Positions 9,531 to 21,607 of a stretch of 64,000 nt of DNA are shown piece by piece. The stretch's first letter is position 1. Each line of letters begins with the position of its first letter. The translations under genes were made by a program, and so were the position numbers. The DNA is from Rapana venosa. Taxonomy: Eukaryota; Mollusca; Gastropoda; Neogastropoda; Muricidae. The stretch lies in NCBI GenBank assembly GCA_028751875.1, contig CM054155.1, positions 54,961,492 through 55,025,491 of the forward strand, in the 5' to 3' direction. The notes beneath the pieces were generated by a model. That model was not told the DNA's origin. It ran no database searches and saw nothing but the letters and a program-made list of their open reading frames with translations.

Positions 9531-11264
9531 CCACGCTGATTAAAAAAAAGGAATGCAGGGTTTAATTACTGACTACAAGGACGGGGGAAACAAAATGCTT
9601 TTCGAACTCTCCTAAAAAAAACTCTGACAAAAATAAAAAAAGGGTTTAAAAAAATTTTTTTCTAAACCAAAAATTCAAAAGTAAAGGAAAAAAAATACCA
9701 AAAGGCAATCTAAAAAAATAAAGTTTCAAAATCTAAAAAAAATTGAAACTTTAAAACCCCGTTTCAAACAAACCTTAATGATAAAAAAAATTTAAAGGGC
9801 ACTGTATTAAAGGCATCTTTAAAGGGTCAAAGTAATCATTACAATCCCGAAGGGGACTCTGCAACAGCCGTTTTTAAAAAATCATAAGGGGGGGAAAAAA
9901 ACCCGGAAAAATCTACCGGGAAAAATGTAATTGCAGCTGTGACATGCTAATAATTAAAATAAGAATGGTCTTTTTTAAAATTTAAGTTATTCCCCAAAAT
10001 TTGCAAAATGCATTTCCTCTTTTTTGGGTTTTAAAACCAAATTTCGAAATCCACCAAAAACCCAAAAGGGAAACCCAAAATTGCTTAATGCAGTAAAAAA
10101 CACTTTTTTTTTTAAAACAAAAACCTTTTTTCTAAAAAAAATTTTTCCCCTTGTGCATGTAGACAATCAATTCACCTGTCAAAAACTGAAATAATTTTTG
10201 GGTGTTTTTAAATATCAAAACACACACCCCCCACCGGGGAAAGTAAAAAAAAAATACACACAAAACCCCCAAAACCACACACAACACACACCAAACCCCC
10301 AAACCCACCCCCCTCACAAAAAAGGAAAAAATTTGGAAGACAAAAACCAAGGCCCCGTGGGGCGAACGCACGAAAAAACGGCACCCCTTAAAAAAACCCT
10401 TTTCGCTATTGGGAAGAGGGGGCCCCATTTGAAAGGGGGGGGAAAAAAAAAGAAAAAAAATGACAAAACTGCTTTTAAAAAAAATGGTGAATGGATTAAA
10501 AAAGGAAAAAAATAATGAAAAAAATTCCAAAAAAAGCCAGAAAAAAAAACCCCAAAACCAAAAAAAATTAAAAAAACACCCAAACCACACACACAAAAAC
10601 ACACCCAACCCCACAACCCCCCACACACACACACACCAAAAAACCCCAAAAAAAAAGGTTTTCCCAAAACAAAACACTTTTTTTTTTGAAACAATATAAA
10701 AAGGCAGGGGGCCCCGGGTACAGAGCTAAAACTCAAACCCGGAGCCATCCAAAAAAAAAGAAAAACCAAAACATCCTTTAAAAAAAAGGCAAAAAAACAA
10801 AAGCACTCTAAAGTCCACCCCTAAAGGATCTAAACTTTCCCAGTAAGAGAGACTAAAGTACCTACTTTTGGGGCCAGCCTTTCCCCTGCAGTTTTGGAAC
10901 AGAATTAAAGGGAAACCCTGCGGTAAAATGTAAAATTTCTAAAAATTTAGAAACCATGCTTAGGGGGACCCTTGAAAATTTTTTTTTCAAAGACAAGCAA
11001 AATTTTTAAAAAAAGGTACCTCCTCCACCACCCCTTGCTTTCAAAAACACCTAAAAACAAAAAAAAGGGAAATGATATTTTATGGTGAAAACCATCAATG
11101 GTATAAATTTTTCAGAGAAATCTTAGATCAAATGATGCCAAAAGGGGCAGCTTTAAAAAGAAACAGACGACAGAAAACGCCCCTCGGGGGTTTCAGAAAG
11201 TTTTAAAATTTCAAAAAAAAACCCAAATTCACCAAAAGACGAAGAATTTTGAAAGATCTTAAAC

Positions 11265-11395
11265 CCGGAAAAACTGGGGAAGAAAAATAAAATTTCAAGG
11301 GAGTTTCCCACATCCCTTAAAGGCACTATCTGGACGTTACAATCCCAATTTTTAAAATAACCCAAAAAATCCGCCTTTTGATTTTTTCCAGGTAA
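11265..11395 (+). pseudogene. Truncated domain-2 exon, unit A
   Basis: The sequence goes straight from the intron block 'gaagaattttgaaagatctt' (11,241-11,260) to the 3' third of the exon, and then to the 'ggtaactcaaaaat' donor region at about 11,390. In unit B these are separated by ~770 bp. The intron acceptor and the first two thirds of the exon are missing, exactly as in unit C. Confidence 0.55.
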
Positions 11396-12469
11396 CTCAA
11401 AAATACAAACACACAAAAAGCACAATTTAGGAAAAAAAACAGTTTCCAAACCATTTTAAAACATGAAAGTTTGGGGGGAAAAAAAAAAAACCAAAATTTT
11501 TGAAATCCACAAGTGTTTACAATTTAGTGGGGTTTCTAACACGATTGCCAACTTTAACCATTTTAAGTTACTTTGCCTTTTGGAAAATTTGGGGTTCCAA
11601 AGGGGATTATTTTTGCTCAAAAAGTTGTAAAAAAAGCCTATCCCCTTAATTTTGGGGAAATTTTGGGGAAAATTAAAAAATAACCAAAAATCCCAAAAAT
11701 TTGTTTAAAATTTTATGATGCCCTTTAAGAAATTGTTTTAAAAAGTTAAAAAAATAAAAAAAAAACCCAAAAAAAAAACCTTTACCCCTTTGTTTTAAAG
11801 GGAAGGAACCTTTGGGGAATGTTTCCACCATTCAGAAAAGGCTTTTTTAAATTTAAAACCCTTGAAAAAACCAGTTTAAAAAAAACACAACTTACCCCCC
11901 CAAAAAAGTTAAAATATTTTTTTAAAACTAATTTAAGTGAATAAAAAAGGGGATTTTAGAAACCAGCAATTCAGAAAACCCTTTTTTTTAAAATGTTTTA
12001 AAATTGTAATTTAAAAAAATTTTAAAAATTTTCCCCCACCCTAAAAATGATTTTTTTGAAAAAAATTTTTTAATAAAAAAAAAGATTCCCATTTTCCCTT
12101 TGGTTAAAAGGGGTTTCTTTTTTTTAAAAAAAAAAAAAAAAAAAAAAACCTGGGGGGTTTTTGTATGATGAAATTTCTGTCCCTTTTTCCTCATGATATT
12201 TCCCAAACCTTACCACCTGAAATCCACTACATTTTAAAACATGGCGGGAAAGGGAAATTTGACACAACAAACACATTGATTTTCCCAAAACCCTAAACTA
12301 GTTAGAGAGGCATTTAAAAAACTTTTTTGTTCAAGTATTTTTGCCTTATAAATCAAAACTATTTATTTTTTTAATAACCTTAAAAAAACTCCAAAAACAG
12401 CAACCCTGACTCTTTGTAAGCGATAAGAAATTTGAAATTTTAATATATAAATTTTAAGATTGGTTTTTA

Positions 12470-14040
12470 AAACTCCCGTTTCTTGCCACTTTTTTTTTTC
12501 ACCTTGTCAGCCCCAATGCCCCCAAAGGGACGAAAGGGGGACATGAAAAAGATCCACAGAATTTTTTTCCCCTCTTCACAAACCTGAGTGGTCAGGGGTT
12601 TTGCGGGGGTTTGGGCGGCCCCATTCTTTATGTTTTTCCCCCCAAATTTTTCCCTTTTGGGGGGGGGCCTTTTTCTTCTTTTTCCCTTAAAGGTTCCCTG
12701 CAAAAAGGTTTTTGCAAGGTGTTTTTCTTGGGGGCCCAAACCACATCATTTTTCTCCTCTTTAATGGTGGAGAGAAAGGGGTTTTTGGGGGCCCTTTTTG
12801 ATTCTTCTTTCATATATTTGTTGTTTTGTTTTCTTTTTTTAAAAATTTAGGAGTCTTCTGGGGACTTTTTTCCCTCGAATGTTTGGGTTTTCCCCTCTCT
12901 ACTCTCCCTGACGGGGCCAGTTTCCCCACCCCAAATGGGATAGAACCACAGGGTTTTGTAGAGGAGAAATTTTTGCAAAAAAATTTGTTGCTTCGGGTAC
13001 CCCTCTCGGTCTGGCTAGACAGATTTCTGTTTCGACTTTCATTTCCCTTGTTTAAAGTCCCCATTTTTTGTTAGGATGGAGCCTAAGTTTTTAAATTTTG
13101 GCTCACCCCCCTTCCAGTATTTCTCCATTCATTTATTTTCCGTGCTGTCAAATTTACGCAGTTGACCATAAACCTTTAATTTCTCTTTCTAAACCCCCCC
13201 CCAAGCCGAAGAAACTCGCTCGATCTGATGACTATCTGTGATTTTTTGCGTTCTTGTTTGTTTCCGCCCATGAGGCAATGTCATCTGAAAATCTGAGGTT
13301 TGAAAAAGGGGCCCTTCCCCCAAAAGGAAGAGGGAAAGTGGGGGTTTTTTTTTTCCCAGTTTCCCCCGTCATAAAGTTTTCGGGGAAGATTTTTAAAAAG
13401 TACGGGGTTAAAAAAGGCACCCCTGGGGGCCCCCAAACCCGGGTCGGAAAGAACTCCCCCAGGGAAATGTTCATAAAACTGCACTTTTGCGTTCCCCGAA
13501 CAGGGGGGGGCCTTGATCCCTTTAAAATGAGGAGTTTTCAATGTTGAAGTGCCTAAAGTACTTCCCAGACCGTAAAGCCACCCCCCTTTCAAAGGCCTTT
13601 TTGAAGTTTTTATGAAAATTTTTGAACAAGTCTTTTTGGTTTTGGGAGGGTTTTTTCTATCAGAAGTTCTCAGATTGAAAATTTGTTCCATTTGGGGCTG
13701 CTTTTGGCCCTAAAGCCGTTTGGTTCTTCTCCCGGGGATTTTTCCGTTTGGTTTTTCAGCCCCTGTTGAGGCTACCCGCAGCATACCTTTTAGGAGGCTT
13801 AAAAAAACTGATGGTTTGTATTTTCTGGAAATTGCTTTGGGGTTTTCCTTTCTAGGGGAGGGGTATTACAAGAGACTGTGCCAAATTCTTCGGCCCAATA
13901 TTTGGTGCCGTGAATCTTCTGACAAATCACCGGGCTGTTTCATTCCCACCATTTTTTTTTTTTTTTTGATTTCACGGGGGTTTTTAAAAGGGTTTTCCCG
14001 GGGGATTTTCCCCTTTTCTTTTTCCCCATTTCAAAATTTA
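12470..14040 (-). mobile_element. RTE-like 3' fragment in unit A (corrupted)
   Basis: It is collinear with the unit C fragment at 49,355-51,005: 'gtcagccccaatgcccccaa' near 12,510 against the 49,390 region, the block with 'ttccgcccatgaggcaatgt' near 13,262 against 50,193, and the end near 14,030. Read on the minus strand it is reverse transcriptase palm to C-terminus. The flanks (to 12,470 and from 14,050) join seamlessly in unit B at about 34,451-34,472, which is the empty site. Confidence 0.65.
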
Positions 14041-14555
14041 AATTAAAAAAAAAATTGGCAATTAAAAAGCCTCCGACTAGATACGCTTTTAACAGATGCC
14101 CCACTAAAACCCTTTCATAAAACATTAAAACTTTCACAAAAGAATATTTTTGTCCAAGAAAACAAGTATACACCACTTTTTGTATCAAATACAAAAATTT
14201 TTAAAACCAAAAAAGCCCCATGAAGGAAAAAAAATAATTAACCAGTGGGCGAAACCCCGTTAACGCAGTTTCTCATCTGCGCACCAAGCAATTTCCCTAA
14301 GCTGTTAAAAAAATTGAAATTTTCCAAATCTCAAAAGCTACAAAATACCAAACAAACATCTTCCCAAACTTATATTCCCTTTTTAAAATGAACAATTTTT
14401 AGTTATTTTGGGGGAAACAAAAATAACCTTTTGCTTTTGAAATTCCGAGTTGCCCCGGGGTTTTTAAAATTTCTTTTGGGGGTTTTTTTTTTGTTTTTCA
14501 AAACCCCCAAGGGTTTAAAAATTTGCCTCGCCTTACCTTACAAGTGTTTACTTGT

Positions 14556-14640
14556 GGTGTGTGTGTGTGGTGTGTTTGTGTGAGTGTGTGTGTGTGGGGG
14601 GTGTGGTGTGGGGTGTGGTGTGGTGTGTGTGTGTGTTTTT
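14556..14640. repeat. (TG)n microsatellite, left half
   Basis: TG-rich simple sequence matching unit B 44,055 onward. It is interrupted by the LINE fragment that follows. Confidence 0.9.
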
Positions 14641-15470
14641 GTGTAACAACAATAACAATAACAAAAATTTAACAATAATTTTAATTAGTTTTTTGGGCAG
14701 GCCATATGGCCCATAGGAACAACAGTTAATCATATACTTCATGTAGGTGAACATCCTTACTTCTGTACTAAACTTTAGTAAGAAATAATCAACTTAACAT
14801 CAAACTGGGTTTTTGGGTGTTCATACAAAGGGAAGCTGCACTTTCCAGATTCATGGAATCTGTATAATACGGGGAATACATTTTCTTCGCATACAGCATA
14901 TCTGGGGCATCCCAAGTAAAAATGGAAAAACATCTCAATTTGTTGGCCATCACACTGAGAGCAGAATGGATCAGTAATCGGTTTGCTATAAGTGAAATTC
15001 CATTTAAAGGTAATTTGTTTGACCTCAGTAAACAAAGCTCTACGGTATTCTAAAGATTCTATTTCCCACTACATAATTTGCTTACAAATAACGGTGAATA
15101 ATCTAAGTAGTCAGGGTATGCTGATAGAGAGTCATGCCATTTTTGTTGGTACACATCTTGTATTCGTATTGGAATTCTTTCATGAAGGATGAAGAATTCC
15201 CACAATTCTGCATTGTCCAAACATAACCAAATCGTGGGTGCATAAAATCTTTCTAACATGTGTTACCCAATTTATTCTCCTGCTTCATCATGTTCTACAC
15301 AACTATTGTAGCATTGTCTGGGATATCTATGATCAGGCAATCCAAAATTGTTAGCCAATATTTGATTACACTGGTAACAGTGTCAACAAAAAATGGTATC
15401 TACCACAATGCCAAGGCAATATTATTTTTAACATCTCTGCCAACCCCCCAGGACCATTTTGCAAATTTTT
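14641..15470 (-). mobile_element. LINE 3' fragment inserted in a (TG)n tract
   Basis: On the minus strand two consecutive open pieces (15,259-15,059, then 15,035-14,775) lead into a TTATTG-type tail at about 14,640-14,665. The second piece contains CSQCDGQQIEMFFHFYLGCP, a C-C-H-C zinc-knuckle pattern typical of the C-terminal end of many LINE proteins. No reverse transcriptase is left, so it is 5' truncated. Units B (44,055-44,168) and C have an unbroken (TG)n here, so this insertion is private to unit A. Confidence 0.65.
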
Positions 15471-15600
15471 ACCTGAGTGTGTGTGTGTGGTGTGTGGTGT
15501 GTGGTGTGTGTGTGTGTGTGTGTGGTGTGTGTGTGTGGTGGGGTGTGGTATGTAGTTGTGTGTGGTGTGTGTGTGTAACTCTGTGAGCGAGTGTGTGTTT
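15471..15600. repeat. (TG)n microsatellite, right half
   Basis: TG-rich repeat running into 'taactctgtgagcgagtgtg', the same right flank as in unit B (44,167-44,186). Confidence 0.9.
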
Positions 15601-15989
15601 GTCAGTATGATTCCGTGTGTCTGTGCTTGCGTGTATACGCATCTATGTTTTCAATAGAAGAGCAGAACCACTCTTTTTTTCTACTTTTCCTGTCTGCATA
15701 ATGGATGTGTTTCCCTGTCATAGAAGCTTTCTTTTCCTAGAATTTTGCCAAGGACAACTCTCTTGCTGCTGTGGATTCTTTTACAAGGACTGAATAATTA
15801 TGTGTTGCACACAGAACCTCATTTCGTGGTTTTAACTGAGAATTTAGGAGCCAGACCACAGCAGCCTGTGAATGAGACAAGTTAGGAGCAAGTGGGGATC
15901 GATCTGGACTTCTTGATTTCTAGGTAGGCAAATTACCTGTAGAACAACGATATGAAGAAGTGGTGAGGCTTGAACTCACTGAGGAGTGC
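15601..15989. other. Unique unit sequence, no gene
   Basis: Noncoding sequence shared with unit B 44,190-44,560 and unit C 60,120-60,530. I see no coding or RNA feature in it. Confidence 0.6.
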
Positions 15990-16770
15990 TAACCATGAAC
16001 TCGGGAGTGGCCTTATCATGAACTCATGAGGAGTGGCCTATACCATGAACTCAATGAGGAGTGGCCTATACCATGAACTCACTGAGGAGTGGCCTATACC
16101 ATGAACTCACTGAGGAGTGGCCTATACCATGAACTCGATGAGGAGTGGCCTATACCATGAACTCACTGGGGAGTGGCCTATACCATCAAGTCACTGAGGA
16201 GTGACCTATACCATGAACTCACTGAGGGGTGGCCTATACCATGAACTCACTACTCAGGAGTGGCCTATACCATGAACTCGCTGAGGAGTGGCCTATACCA
16301 TAAAGTGACTAAGGAAAAGACTACACCATGAACTAACAAGTGACCATTACAATGAAATCTCTTTGGAGTAGACAACGCCATGGACTCATTGAGAAGTGCC
16401 TATATCCATGAAATCGAGTTACTGTGAAGTGGCCTATACCATGAACTCAGTACTGAGAAGTGGCCTATACCATGAACTCAGTACTGACAAGTGGCCTATA
16501 CCATGAACTCAGTACTGAGAAGTGTCCTATACCATGAACTCAGTTCTGAGGAGTAGACTATGCCATAAACGCAGCACTGAGGAGAGGCCTATCCATGAAC
16601 TCAGTACTGAGGAGTAAACTTATACATGAACTCACTACTGAGGAGTGGCTATACGATGAAGTCAGTACTAGGGAGCTATGAACTCTCTACCGAGGTGTGG
16701 CCTATACCATGAACTCAATAAGGAGCAGACTATGCCTGAACTCATAAAGAGTAGACCATGCCATGGACTG
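15990..16770 (+). repeat. Minisatellite M1, 28-bp unit (unit A)
   Basis: Tandem copies of a 28-bp unit built around GAGGAGTGGCCTATACCATG, with variants CTCACT, CTCAGTACT and CTCGAT between. The middle has a diverged block ('gtgactaaggaaaagac', 'atgaaatctctttggagtag') that also appears in the B and C arrays, so the arrays descend from one array and did not arise independently. No coding meaning is evident. Confidence 0.95.
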
Positions 16771-16976
16771 ACTGATGAGTTGATGCTAGTTGATCTGACA
16801 GATATGGTTCGAGCCACCACTGAGATGCCTGTTCATCACTAAAACCAGTTTCCATTATGAGCTTCCTGATCATTTCCATCACACTCTTTTAGAAAGTTCA
16901 GGTTCTTTTTATACTGCATTTTCTAAAATATACTATCAGAAGCAACTCAGTTTGTTCTGCACTATCACTATCACTC

Positions 16977-17045
<69 letters not shown>

Positions 17046-17093
17046 ACAGACGCAATACACACACACACACAGCACAACACATACACACTCACA

Positions 17094-17124
<31 letters not shown>

Positions 17125-17130
17125 CACTAT
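16977..17130. repeat. (CA)n microsatellite
   Basis: A long CA tract with few interruptions, equivalent to the unit B tract at 45,325-45,455. Confidence 0.95.
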
Positions 17131-17714
17131 ATACAACATCACACGCGCGCGTCTGAACACTGCTACACCCTCCCAGTGGATTGGTGTGTGCACTGACACA
17201 ACAAAAGCATACACAAAACTAGATGTGCTACAAAAATTCTCACACTGTGTAAACTAAGGAAATGTACACACATGATCAGCCACAAGTTCCTTACGACTTA
17301 CATCACCATATTAAAATTGACTCTTATTCTTAATATCAAAATGCCTAAGTTCTAAACAAAGATTTAAAAAGTCTTTGGCTTTGCCTTTTCAGAGATTCAT
17401 CTGGAAGTTCAGAATAAAAATGATTTACATACCTCTGGTGAGAATTGGCTTTGGCTTCCCTTTAAGGCCCCTTGTAAGAAACGTTTGGGCTAGGGCAGGG
17501 AGCTGGCAGCCACACAGTATTACAAGTTCATTTTTCATTGTTCTGACTATGACTCTGGTAGCACGCAACTAATGTTACAAGTTCGTCACTGTCAGACCCT
17601 CTGTCAGATCCTCTGAGAAAGGGTAGGTTGGTGCATCTTATCCAGCCCTAAGGTGTGGTTGCCTTTCTGGTGCACAGTCCATTTATGAAGAGTCTGTAGC
17701 ACCTGCCAGTGGAG
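17131..17714. other. Unique unit sequence, no gene
   Basis: Matches unit B 45,465-46,065 closely with small indels. Only short spurious open frames are present. Confidence 0.55.
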
Positions 17715-20003
17715 GCACATGAGGTTGCAGCAGGAGGCTGGATTTAAAAGTGTCAAAAAGCTTTTAGCGTAAGAGAAGAGAGGAGGTCATTCCAGATCAA
17801 TGGACCAGAAATAGAGAAAGAGCTACGGCAGATGGTGTGATGGTTGAATCTAGGTATTCGTAAGACATAGTGTCTGCAGCAGAGTAGAGAAAACGAGAGG
17901 AGTGTACAAGTGAAGACATTTCCAGAGGTAGACGGGTGCTGTTTTGTGGAGACATTGTAACAGAGGGTACTGATCTTATAGTTTACTCTCTGTGGAGCAC
18001 AGGCGCCAGTGAGAGATTGCAAGAGAGGGTAATGTGCTCAGATTGTTTCTTTCTGAGGATAAGTCGAGCTGCAGTTTTGTATACGCTAAGGGATTGGATT
18101 GATGATGCTGGCAGACCAGCCAACAGAGAATTGCAATAGTCCAGACAGAAGAATGAGAGACTAACAAATTTGGATGCTGCATCTGTGGACAAGTACTTTC
18201 GAAATCCACTAATACGCTGTAATTGATAGTAGCATGACTGGCAGGTCTGGGTAATGAATTTTTGCATAGAGAGTGCGTTGTCAATAATGACCCCCTAGAT
18301 ACATCACAGCAGTGGATAGAAGGACTGATGCATTGGAAAGTTCTATTGAAGCTGTTGTAATGGACGAGACTTTGTGTTTGGTCCCTACAATCATGGTTTC
18401 CGTTTTATCTGCATATAGCTGTAACTTGTACTGTATCATCCAATTTTGGATATCTTAAAAGCAGTGGGCCATATTTGTAAATAGAGAAGGAAGATATTCA
18501 AGAGTATCGCTGCTTAGAATCTGAGAGTCATCTGTATAAAAATGATGATTGATCTGATGGCAGTTAATTATATGTGACAGTGAAGCAGTGTAGAGGGTGA
18601 AAAGAACAGGTCCCAAAACAGATTTCTGTGGAACTCCACATTCAAGGCTGCCAGGTACTGACTGAATATTGATTCCTGAGACTGTCTGGAATCGGTCAGT
18701 AAGGTATGAACTAAACAAGGTAAGGGCTGTACCAGTAACACCAACTTTTTTAAAGATGGGAGAGAAGAATAGAGTGGTCAATAGTGTCAATGGCTGCAGA
18801 TAAGTCGAGTAGAGTAAGAAGAGAGATTTTCCCCCGAGTCAGAAGCGAGTAGAAGTGTGTTTAAGGTGTGGACAAGGGTAGTTTCAGTGCTGTGGTTGAC
18901 TAGATAGGCAGACTGAAACACAGGAAAGAGATTGTTGGAGAGAAGGTGGTGGCTGAGCTGTTTAAGAACTACTTTTTCAAGGACTTTAGAGATAAAAGGT
19001 AGGTTGGAAACAGGTCTATAATTCTTCAGAATGTTGGGGTCACGGTCATGCGAGTAGAGGTGTGACTATAGCATGTTTTAGAGCTGAAGGAACATTTCCA
19101 GAGACAAGTGTTAAGTTCACTATTTTCGTGATAGTGGGAATAAGTTGTGGCAGGCACTGTGCGAAAAGAGAAGCAGGTATTGGATCAAGATCACAAGATT
19201 GTATAGTCATTCCTTTCAGAATTATCTTGATTTCTTCCTCGCTCTCGGGATGAAAGGAAAGGAGAGGAGTGCCAGAGAATTGGGAATCAGAAGTTGCAGG
19301 CTGGAGAGGAGTCTGATCCAAACTGGAGCGAATGTTACGTACTTTGTCAGAGAAGAATGCAGAAAATATAGAAGGAAGTTCAGAGTGGTCCTGAATAGAA
19401 GGCAGAGGACTAGCTGCTCAGATCCATAAAACATAGGATGTGAGGGAAAAGAGAGATTTCATAGACATGGTATCAAGAACTGAGAAGAGTAATACTTGCG
19501 AATGAATTAAGTTTTAACTTTGTTGGCATCAGAACTTGAAAGAGTAATACTTTGTTTTGCAAAATGAATTAAGGCTTTAACTTTGTTGATTTGTTAACGA
19601 ACAAGCTGTTTGCTTATTTCGGTTTTTGTTTTGCTGCTCTTGTTGATGGCGTTTGCGTTTTGCGACCAGGATGTCACGGTTGTACCATGGTGCACATGGC
19701 CTATCAGGCAGGAGATGGTCAGTAGGAGGAGCATGCTCACAAAGAGTTAGCTGAGGACAGTATCGTAGTGCTTAAAAGGGTCAGTATGGTCAGGGGTTTG
19801 CAGTAGGCGTTCAGCAGCTTGGGAAAGGAAAGTTTGAATATATATGGCCTTGAGGTTGCGAGGGGTAATGCACTTCTTGTTTCTGATAGGCTTTGCAATG
19901 TTGAGAAAGAAAAGAATGGCAGAATGATCGGAGAGCCGTTCGTCAGTGACAGATACAGACTGAAATGTGACAAGAAGTGAGTCACTCAGGAACATGCCCA
20001 AAA
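17715..20003 (-). mobile_element. L2/Rex1-like LINE fragment, minus strand (unit A)
   Basis: From 20,001 to 17,753 on the minus strand it reads end of endonuclease, linker, reverse transcriptase and thumb. Motifs are [20 protein letters not shown] and FYTDDSQIL (the YADD box altered to YTDD) near 18,520-18,650, and the DPIPASLFAQCLPQL linker near 19,150-19,200. Frameshifts and stops are frequent. It is 5' truncated near 20,003, inside the endonuclease. The 3' part from 17,715 to 18,460 is the same insertion as at 46,070-46,774 in unit B. Confidence 0.85.
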
Positions 20004-20274
20004 GGGGGAGAGAGAGTGGGAAGGGGGGGAGAGAATGTTTTCTGTGTGGTGATTTTTTAACCTCTCAGAAACTTATTCATATTTCAGTACACTGTCAGTT
20101 TGTACAAAGTCAAAAGTAGTAAACATCTGTATCATTGTCTACCCCTCCCTTCCCCTCTGCCATGCCACCCCCCTTCCAATGCACAGACAATGATACCATG
20201 CCTTGCATGTAGGCAGGGTACACCTAAAAATAGATATCTGTGTCTGGTGTTGATATGTCTGTATCTCTCTAAAA

Positions 20275-20281
20275 TACACAC

Positions 20282-20317
<36 letters not shown>

Positions 20318-20601
20318 ACACCACACACAACACACGCACACACAAGCACATACATGCACATGGGTGCTTATTCCATTATCCACGATATAAAAGAATAAAA
20401 TGAATAAAAATAAATAAAATAAAACATGCACACACACATGGATACACACACACACATGCACATACACATGCACACACACATTCACAATCCCCCAACCCCC
20501 CACACACAGTGTGCTCAAAATCAGTTGCAGGCACACATGCAGTGTACCTGCACGTGCGTGCACACACAACACCACACACACACACGCACGCGCGCGCAAC
20601 A

Positions 20602-20640
<39 letters not shown>
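20275..20640. repeat. CA-rich microsatellite cluster around a repeat-R tail
   Basis: Three CA tracts (about 20,277-20,345, 20,425-20,500 and 20,570-20,638) surround an AATAAA-rich piece with 'gtgcttattccattatcca'. That is the same tail as repeat R at 31,205-31,245. Overlapping Cys/Val and His/Thr open frames come from the CA repeat. Confidence 0.85.
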
Positions 20641-20820
20641 AATTTACTGCCTCAATCACTGAAAAGTACTAGACCTAGGGCTATCAATTCATGAACCACC
20701 ACAGCTTAGACGGGAGAAAAAGTTCTCAGTACAAGGACGGGTATCCTAACAACCACGATGTAAGGAGCCTCACAGGACATGATGTCATTCTAGTGTCATA
20801 ATGGATATGACCTCTTTAAA

Positions 20821-21042
20821 AGTCTGGGTGTATACACACCCACGGCGTGCTGGGAGGTTTAGGGCTTATTAAGTAATTTTTTAAAACACAAACAAACAAT
20901 TTTTGTGGATGTGTAGGACATATGTTTATTGACAAAGTCACGAAATTTCAGGCCAGCAGCATTAACAGTTCCGGAGTTTTAGAGCAAAATATAGGGGTCT
21001 GGGTGAAAATACACCCACGGCGTATGGGGAGAGTTAAAGGTT
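20821..21042 (+). repeat. Short direct-repeat pair
   Basis: Two ~40-bp similar pieces at 20,821-20,865 and 20,996-21,042, both reading 'gtctgggtg...acacccacggcgt...gggagagtt'-like sequence. No function is apparent. Confidence 0.55.
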
Positions 21043-21342
21043 AACATAAATGAGCTATACATATCAGAGGTGTTGCAGAGTCTTTCATTGTTTGGTGGGT
21101 TGTGGAAACACAAGCACAAACACTGCACAAAAAGCCACAGCATCTTCCTTTTATCTACCAATGGGTAATGCTAGTATTTTAACATGAACGACGTATCAAC
21201 AGCCATAATCTGTGACCGTCAAACGTTTGATGTGTAAGTGATTATGTTGTGCAGATAAACTTCCCCACCCAACCAGGCCTGTTTGCTCTTTCTTGTTATC
21301 CAGCAACAGCCATACTGACCGTATGAACTACAATGTAATTAC

Positions 21343-21372
21343 GACAACAAATGAGAGAGAGAGAGAGAGAGG
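21343..21372. repeat. (GA)n microsatellite
   Basis: GAGAGAGA tract immediately before a SINE body. Confidence 0.9.
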
Positions 21373-21399
21373 AGAGTTTGTACGTAAAATGGGGACCCG

Positions 21400-21605
21400 C
21401 CACAATGGAAGCGAGTTTGAGAGTGTTGCTCAAATTCCCTGACCAACACTGCAGGTGGTTGTATCTCTTGGGCCTGGTTGACTCTGGGATATATTATGAT
21501 AGTAAGCATAGAGTACAACCCTGTCACGTAGTCTCTGCAAACACATGCACCTTTACAGAAGCATCATTACGTCATCCTCATTGTCATTGATCAACATTGA
21601 ATTAA
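21400..21605 (+). mobile_element. SINE-Y body, 5' truncated
   Basis: It matches the 3' two thirds of the SINE at 35,050-35,410 ('gcgagtttgagagtgttgct', 'ctgaccaacactgcaggt', 'acgtcatcctcattgtcatt') but lacks the tRNA-like head. It ends directly next to the L2-like 3' tail at 21,608. Confidence 0.7.
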
Positions 21606-21607
21606 AG

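Larger units (their letters stand above)
8399..14530. other. Unit A continuation in corrupted, homopolymer-smeared consensus
   Basis: From about 8,399 to 14,530 single bases are replaced by copies of their neighbours, giving constant runs of AAAA, CCCC, GGGG and TTTT. The sequence still aligns in order to unit B: 8,445-9,230 with 29,372-29,990; 9,540-9,900 with 30,230-30,530; 10,100-11,160 with 30,760-31,830; 11,230-12,470 with 31,900-34,450; 14,050-14,420 with 34,480-34,860. The damage affects introns, SINEs and exons equally, so it looks like failed base calling or polishing and not mutation. Open frames rich in Phe, Lys or Trp here are not genes. Confidence 0.8.

Noticed and set aside
10132..10769. 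Two overlapping Phe/Trp/Gly-rich open frames resembling membrane proteins
   Set aside because: They lie in the homopolymer-smeared segment and read through runs of T and G. The unit B counterpart is a noncoding CA and repeat-R region.
15990..16770. A regulatory or coding repeat array because of regular ATG-containing units
   Set aside because: The 28-bp period is not a multiple of three and stops occur in all frames. No signal beyond tandem repetition is visible.
20132..20636. Cys/Val-rich open frames of 86 to 156 residues
   Set aside because: They are translations of (TG)n on the minus strand. The same kind occurs at 31,110-31,492, 45,240-45,542, 46,988-47,461 and 56,636-57,271.
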